From an uncultured Caulobacter sp. (lineage in GTDB: Bacteria; Pseudomonadota; Alphaproteobacteria; Caulobacterales; Caulobacteraceae): a stretch of DNA of 9,252 nt. A program made the translations under genes and the position numbers. The notes beneath the pieces were generated by a model that was not told the origin of the DNA, ran no database searches, and saw only the letters and a program-made list of their open reading frames with translations. Positions 6,805-9,252 of the stretch are shown in pieces (positions within the stretch are counted from its first letter, which is position 1; every line of letters starts with the position of its first letter). The stretch spans positions 1-9,252 of the forward strand of contig CALKHU010000272.1 in the NCBI GenBank assembly GCA_937991555.1. Reading direction: 5' to 3'.

Positions 6805-7200
6805 ATGGTCAACGACCCCATCGGCGACATGATCGCCCGCATCAAGAACGCCGCCCAGCGCAAGCGCGCCAAGGTGTCGACCCCGGCTTCGAAGATGCGC
6901 GCGCGCGTCCTCGACGTGCTCGCCTCCGAAGGCTACATCCGCGGCTACTCGCTGGTCGAGAAGCCGGGCGCCTTCCCGGAGTTCGAGATCGAGCTGAAGT
7001 ACTTCGACAACGAGCCGGTGATCGTCGAGATCCGCCGCGTGTCGAAGCCGGGCCGCCGCGTCTACTCGTCCATCAAGGACCTGAAGCCGGTGAAGAACGG
7101 CCTGGGCATCTCGATCCTGTCGACGCCCCAAGGCGTGATGTCGGACACGGCCGCCCGCGACGCCAACGTCGGCGGCGAAGTCCTCTGCCGGGTGTACTGA
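6805..7200 (+). CDS. rpsH: 30S ribosomal protein S8
   Basis: S8 is a primary 16S rRNA binder at helix 21 of the platform and in E. coli the translational repressor of the spc operon. The 131 residues match the family (E. coli 130). It starts with the invariant NDPIGDMIARIKNA (3-16), then KVSTPASKMRARVLDVLASE (23-42) and GYIRGY (43-48), and it ends with the highly conserved RNA-binding C-terminus: GLGISILSTPQGVMSDTAAR (99-118) and NVGGEVLCRVY (121-131), including the STPQG motif. The protein therefore has the rRNA-binding residues; whether it represses its own mRNA here is unknown. rplF begins one base after the stop. Confidence 0.98.
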   Translation: MVNDPIGDMIARIKNAAQRKRAKVSTPASKMRARVLDVLASEGYIRGYSLVEKPGAFPEFEIELKYFDNEPVIVEIRRVSKPGRRVYSSIKDLKPVKNGLGISILSTPQGVMSDTAARDANVGGEVLCRVY

Positions 7201-7201
7201 T

Positions 7202-7735
7202 ATGAGCCGTATCGGAAAGAAAGCCGTGACGATCCCCGCCGGGGCGACCGTCACCCTCGACGGCCAGACGGTCACGGTGAAGGGCCCCAAGGGGCAACTC
7301 TCCTGGACGGTCTCCGAAGAGATCGAAGTGAAGCAGGAAGGCGGCGAGCTGACGCTGACGCCGCGCAACGACACCACCCGCGCCCGCGGCATGTGGGGTC
7401 TGTCGCGCACCCTGGTGAACAACATGGTCGTCGGCGTGACCCAGGGCTACGAGGAAACCCTCGAGCTGGTCGGCGTCGGCTACCGCGCCGCGCTGAAGGG
7501 TTCGGCCCTGTCGATGCAGCTCGGCTTCAGCCACGAAGTGGATTTCCCGGCGCCGTCGGGCATCACCTTCGCCGTGCCGAAGCAGACCGAGATCAAGATC
7601 GCCGGGATCGACAAGCAGCTCGTCGGTGAAACCGCGGCCAAGATCCGCCGTATCCGTCCGCCGGAGCCCTACAAGGGCAAGGGCGTGCGGTACCAGGGCG
7701 AAAACGTCCGCCGCAAGGAAGGCAAGAAGAAGTAA
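7202..7735 (+). CDS. rplF: 50S ribosomal protein L6
   Basis: L6 lies near the base of the L7/L12 stalk and the sarcin-ricin loop, where translation factors bind. The 177 residues equal the usual length and contain the two repeated alpha-beta domains. The N-terminal MSRIGKKAVTIPAGATVTLD (1-20) and TVTVKGPKGQLSW (23-35) mark the first; YEETLELVGVGYRAALKGSA (83-102) joins to the second, which ends with GETAAKIRRIRPPEPYKGKG (142-161) and VRYQGENVRRKEGKKK. The motif PPEPYKGKGVRY (153-164) is the family signature. The ATG follows the rpsH stop after one base, without a strong separate Shine-Dalgarno. The TAA stop shares a base with the rplR ATG. Confidence 0.98.
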   Translation: MSRIGKKAVTIPAGATVTLDGQTVTVKGPKGQLSWTVSEEIEVKQEGGELTLTPRNDTTRARGMWGLSRTLVNNMVVGVTQGYEETLELVGVGYRAALKGSALSMQLGFSHEVDFPAPSGITFAVPKQTEIKIAGIDKQLVGETAAKIRRIRPPEPYKGKGVRYQGENVRRKEGKKK

Positions 7736-8091
7736 TGGCGCTCTCTCCTCGCGAATCGCACGCGCGTCGCGCCCAGCGCAACCGCACGCGCCTCAAGGCG
7801 CTGTCGAACGGCCGTCCGCGTCTGTCGGTCTTCCGCTCGAGCAAGAACATCTACGCCCAGGTCATCGACGACGTGAACGGCGTGACCCTGGCCGCCGCCT
7901 CTTCGCTGGAAGGCGAGGGCAAGGCCAAGGGCGCGGACAAGGACGCGGCTGCCCGGGTCGGCAAGCTCGTCGCCGAGCGCGCCATCGAGAAGGGCGTCAA
8001 GGACGTCGTCTTCGATCGGGGCGGCTACATCTATCATGGTCGGGTGAAGGCGCTGGCGGATGCCGCGCGTGAAGCCGGCCTGAACTTCTAA
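7735..8091 (+). CDS. rplR: 50S ribosomal protein L18
   Basis: L18 binds 5S rRNA in the central protuberance, in partnership with L5 encoded upstream. The 118 residues match E. coli (117). The basic N-terminus RESHARRAQRNRTRLKA (6-22) is the 5S-binding arm. It is followed by GRPRLSVFRSSKNIYAQVID (26-45), the helix AAARVGKLVAERAIEKG (71-87) and the conserved DVVFDRGGYIYHGRVKALAD (90-109) with the terminal AAREAGLNF. The start overlaps the rplF stop by one base (TAATG), and AAGGAAGGC in the end of rplF can act as ribosome binding site. Confidence 0.98.
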   Translation: MALSPRESHARRAQRNRTRLKALSNGRPRLSVFRSSKNIYAQVIDDVNGVTLAAASSLEGEGKAKGADKDAAARVGKLVAERAIEKGVKDVVFDRGGYIYHGRVKALADAAREAGLNF

Positions 8092-8095
8092 GGAG
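8090..8095 (+). promoter_or_regulatory. Ribosome binding site of rpsE overlapping the rplR stop
   Basis: AAGGAG starts inside the TAA stop of rplR and lies seven bases before the rpsE ATG at 8103. It supports that start and hence the reading of the charged N-terminal extension of S5 as translated. Confidence 0.8.
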
Positions 8096-8102
8096 CGCCC
8101 AG

Positions 8103-8708
8103 ATGGCTCGTGAACCCCGGGGTGGCGGCGACGGTCAACGTCGCGACCGCCGTGACCGCAACGCTCCCGCCGAAGAACGCGCTGACAGCGAGATCGTCGA
8201 GAAGCTGGTCCACATCAACCGCGTCGCCGCCACCGTGAAGGGCGGCCGTCGCTTCAGCTTCGCCGCCCTGATGGTCGTCGGCGACCAGAAGGGCCGCGTC
8301 GGCTTCGGTCATGGCAAGGCGCGTGAAGTGCCGGAAGCCATCCGCAAGGCGACCGAGGAAGCCAAGAAGTCGATGATCCGCGTTCCGCTGCGCGAATCCC
8401 GCACGCTGCACCACGACGGCAACGGCCGTTGGGGCGCCGGCAAGGTGATGGTCCGCGCGGCGCCTCCGGGCACCGGCGTCATCGCCGGCGGTCCGATGCG
8501 CGCGGTGCTGGAAACCCTCGGCGTCCAGGACGTCGTCGGCAAGTCCAGCGGCTCGTCGAACCCCTACAACATGGTCCGCGCGACGTTTGAAGCGCTGAAG
8601 GCCCAGAGCTCGCCCCGCCAGATCGCCGCCAAGCGCGGCAAGAAGGTCGGCGACATCCTGGGCCGCCGGGCCGACGGCGCGTCGTCGCCGGAAGCGATCG
8701 AGGGCTAA
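8103..8708 (+). CDS. rpsE: 30S ribosomal protein S5 with extended N-terminus
   Basis: S5 lines the mRNA entry with S3 and S4 and affects decoding fidelity; in E. coli, changes in its N-terminal loop give spectinomycin resistance. The core begins at EKLVHINRVAATVKGGRRFS (33-52), with the intact VKGGR loop (46-50), then FAALMVVGDQKGRVGFGHGK (53-72), AREVPEAIRKATEEAKKSM (73-91), GTGVIAGGPMRAVLETLGVQ (123-142) and VRATFEALKAQSSPRQIAAK (158-177). At 201 residues it exceeds E. coli (167): about 20 extra residues at the N-terminus, rich in Arg, Asp and Gly (REPRGGGDGQRRDRRDRN, 3-20), and about 13 at the C-terminus. The ribosome binding site at 8090-8095 supports the long start. The gene lies 11 bases after rplR and 3 before rpmD. 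Confidence 0.98.
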   Translation: MAREPRGGGDGQRRDRRDRNAPAEERADSEIVEKLVHINRVAATVKGGRRFSFAALMVVGDQKGRVGFGHGKAREVPEAIRKATEEAKKSMIRVPLRESRTLHHDGNGRWGAGKVMVRAAPPGTGVIAGGPMRAVLETLGVQDVVGKSSGSSNPYNMVRATFEALKAQSSPRQIAAKRGKKVGDILGRRADGASSPEAIEG

Positions 8709-8711
8709 TCC

Positions 8712-8897
8712 ATGGCCGAGAAGAAGACCGTCACCGTCCGCCAGACGGCGAGCCCGATCCGCCGCAAGGCCGATCAGCGCGCCACCCTGCAGGGCCTGGG
8801 CCTCAACCGTGTCGGCCGCGTCCGCACGCTTGAGGACACCCCCTCCGTCCGCGGGATGATCGCCAAGGTCGCCCACATGGTGGAAGTGGTCGAGTAG
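8712..8897 (+). CDS. rpmD: 50S ribosomal protein L30
   Basis: L30 is a small, non-universal 50S protein with a ferredoxin-like fold. The 61 residues match the family (E. coli 59). The signature is TVTVRQTASPIRRKADQRAT (6-25), LQGLGLNRVGRVRTLEDTPS (26-45) and VRGMIAKVAHMVEVVE (46-61). It follows rpsE after three bases. Unlike all upstream junctions, its stop is followed by a long gap of 156 bases with hairpins before rplO; in E. coli the two genes are almost adjacent. Confidence 0.97.
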   Translation: MAEKKTVTVRQTASPIRRKADQRATLQGLGLNRVGRVRTLEDTPSVRGMIAKVAHMVEVVE

Positions 8898-8915
8898 ACC
8901 GACTATACCGCTCAT

Positions 8916-8930
8916 CCCGGCTCCGCCGGG
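8916..8930 (+). repeat. GC-rich hairpin, left copy of a REP-like pair
   Basis: CCCGGC (8916-8921) and GCCGGG (8925-8930) form a perfect 6-bp stem with a TCC loop. With the flanking bases it resembles the hairpin at 8978-8993: both begin ATCCCGG and contain CGCCGGG. Two similar short palindromes on either side of a longer one is the layout of a REP-type unit. Copy number elsewhere in the genome is not visible here. Confidence 0.6.
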
Positions 8931-8936
8931 CTCCGG

Positions 8937-8965
8937 ATCCAGCCTGAGCGATCAGGCTGGATTTT
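8937..8965 (+). terminator. Terminator-like hairpin inside the operon
   Basis: ATCCAGCCTGA (8937-8947) and TCAGGCTGGAT (8952-8962) form a perfect 11-bp stem around a GCGA loop of the stable GNRA class. The last paired T and the next three bases make a run of four T (8962-8965), and two G-T pairs can extend the base of the stem (8936 with 8963, 8935 with 8964). This is the shape of a Rho-independent terminator, but the T-run is short and the stem only moderately GC-rich. Partial termination or an RNase-resistant or processing hairpin is more likely than complete termination, since rplO and the genes expected after it are essential. Confidence 0.6.
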
Positions 8966-8977
8966 GAGCATTCCAGA

Positions 8978-8993
8978 TCCCGGTTCGCCGGGA
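8978..8993 (+). repeat. GC-rich hairpin, right copy of a REP-like pair
   Basis: TCCCGG (8978-8983) and CCGGGA (8988-8993) form a perfect 6-bp stem around a TTCG loop. The loop is closed by G-C rather than the C-G of the extra-stable UUCG tetraloop. Its sequence is close to the hairpin at 8916-8930, which suggests the two arms have a common origin. Confidence 0.6.
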
Positions 8994-9038
8994 GCCAACA
9001 GCCGAGTCGGGGGCAGGGGCCTCCGGCGCCAGATCTCC

Positions 9039-9044
9039 AAGGAG
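9039..9044 (+). promoter_or_regulatory. Strong Shine-Dalgarno of rplO
   Basis: AAGGAG lies nine bases before the ATG at 9054 and continues as AAGGAGAGG. After the long gap rplO cannot be coupled to rpmD, so an independent strong site is expected. Weak pairing could mask it: GCCTC (9019-9023) with GAGGC (9044-9048), or TCTC (9034-9037) with GAGA (9042-9045). Confidence 0.8.
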
Positions 9045-9053
9045 AGGCATCCT

Positions 9054-9252
9054 ATGACGAAGCTCAACGAACTCGCTCCCCGCGAAGGCTCCACCAAGGG
9101 CCGCATGCGCGTCGGCCGCGGCCCGGGCTCGGGCAAGGGCAAGACCAGCGGCCGCGGCGTGAAGGGCCAGAAGTCCCGCACCGGCGTCTCGATCGGCGGC
9201 TTCGAAGGCGGCCAGATGCCGCTGCACATGCGCATGCCCAAGCGCGGCTTCA
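9054..9252 (+). CDS. rplO: 50S ribosomal protein L15, 5' part
   Basis: L15 is a late-assembly 50S protein with an extended basic N-terminal arm threaded through 23S rRNA. The first 66 residues are present and the gene runs off the window end; the family is usually about 145-160 residues. The start MTKLNELAPREGSTKGRMRV (1-20), the Gly/Lys/Arg-rich GRGPGSGKGKTSGRGVKGQK (21-40) and SRTGVSIGGFEGGQMPLHMR (41-60) followed by MPKRGF are diagnostic. The ATG is supported by the Shine-Dalgarno at 9039-9044. In most bacteria secY follows; that part is outside the window. Confidence 0.97.
   Translation, partial: MTKLNELAPREGSTKGRMRVGRGPGSGKGKTSGRGVKGQKSRTGVSIGGFEGGQMPLHMRMPKRGF

Larger units (their letters stand above)
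8898..9053. other. Unusually long rpmD-rplO intergenic region
   Basis: This 156-base stretch is by far the largest gap in the window and carries no gene. In order it holds a small GC hairpin (8916-8930), an 11-bp terminator-like hairpin (8937-8965), a second GC hairpin with a TTCG loop (8978-8993), a GANTC site (GAGTC at 9004-9008), a G-rich run (9009-9019) and the rplO Shine-Dalgarno (9039-9044). GCTCA at 8910-8914 and TGAGC at 8965-8969 are complementary and could close the first two hairpins into a three-way structure. It probably represents a palindromic repeat inserted into the operon, now serving as, or tolerated as, an attenuator or RNA processing site; that function is inference. Confidence 0.8.

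Noticed and set aside
5905..7425. A 506-codon open frame on the minus strand opposite rplE, rpsN, rpsH and the start of rplF
   Set aside because: It is the largest antisense frame and looks tempting, but it spans four well-defined sense genes, has low-complexity Asp/His/Arg/Ala-rich composition and no recognisable domain. It is a GC-rich shadow.
8885..8910. TATACC near 8904 as a -10 promoter element for rplO
   Set aside because: No suitable -35 lies 16-18 bases upstream, and the hairpins with the terminator-like stem would follow immediately. The match is too weak to call.

Overview
This window is a stretch of the bacterial S10-spc ribosomal protein gene cluster, all on the + strand. It runs from rpsJ (S10), whose ATG lies at base 10, to the first 66 codons of rplO (L15), which is cut by the window end. 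Twenty complete genes and one partial gene follow the classical order: rpsJ-rplC-rplD-rplW-rplB-rpsS-rplV-rpsC-rplP-rpmC-rpsQ (S10 block, 10-5209), then rplN-rplX-rplE-rpsN-rpsH-rplF-rplR-rpsE-rpmD-rplO (spc block, 5233-9252). Every protein is recognisable by family motifs, and none is broken or interrupted.

The sequence is strongly GC-rich with G/C at most third codon positions. The protein details (S14 of the Cys-poor long type, an L3 with a long acidic Ala/Pro tail, an S3 with an Arg/Asp/Gly tail, an S5 with a charged N-terminal extension) suggest an alphaproteobacterium, most likely a member of Caulobacteraceae such as Caulobacter or Phenylobacterium. That placement is inferred from remembered family resemblance, not from a search.

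The genes are packed very tightly. Most gaps are 1-23 bases. Five junctions share a single base between stop and start codon (TAATG or TGATG), and rplX and rplE overlap by 8 bases. This points to one polycistronic message with translational coupling. No promoter is visible; the promoter and any leader of the S10 block would lie upstream of base 1.

The one real break in this packing is the 156-base gap between rpmD and rplO (8898-9053). It holds three consecutive hairpins. The central one has a perfect 11-bp stem, a GCGA loop and a T-run, so it looks like an intrinsic terminator or attenuator. It is flanked by two similar CCCGG/CCGGG hairpins that look like a REP-type palindromic unit. A strong Shine-Dalgarno sequence for rplO follows. 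This is the most unusual part of the window. I found no defence system, mobile gene, CRISPR array or other novel system: the coding content is ordinary housekeeping.
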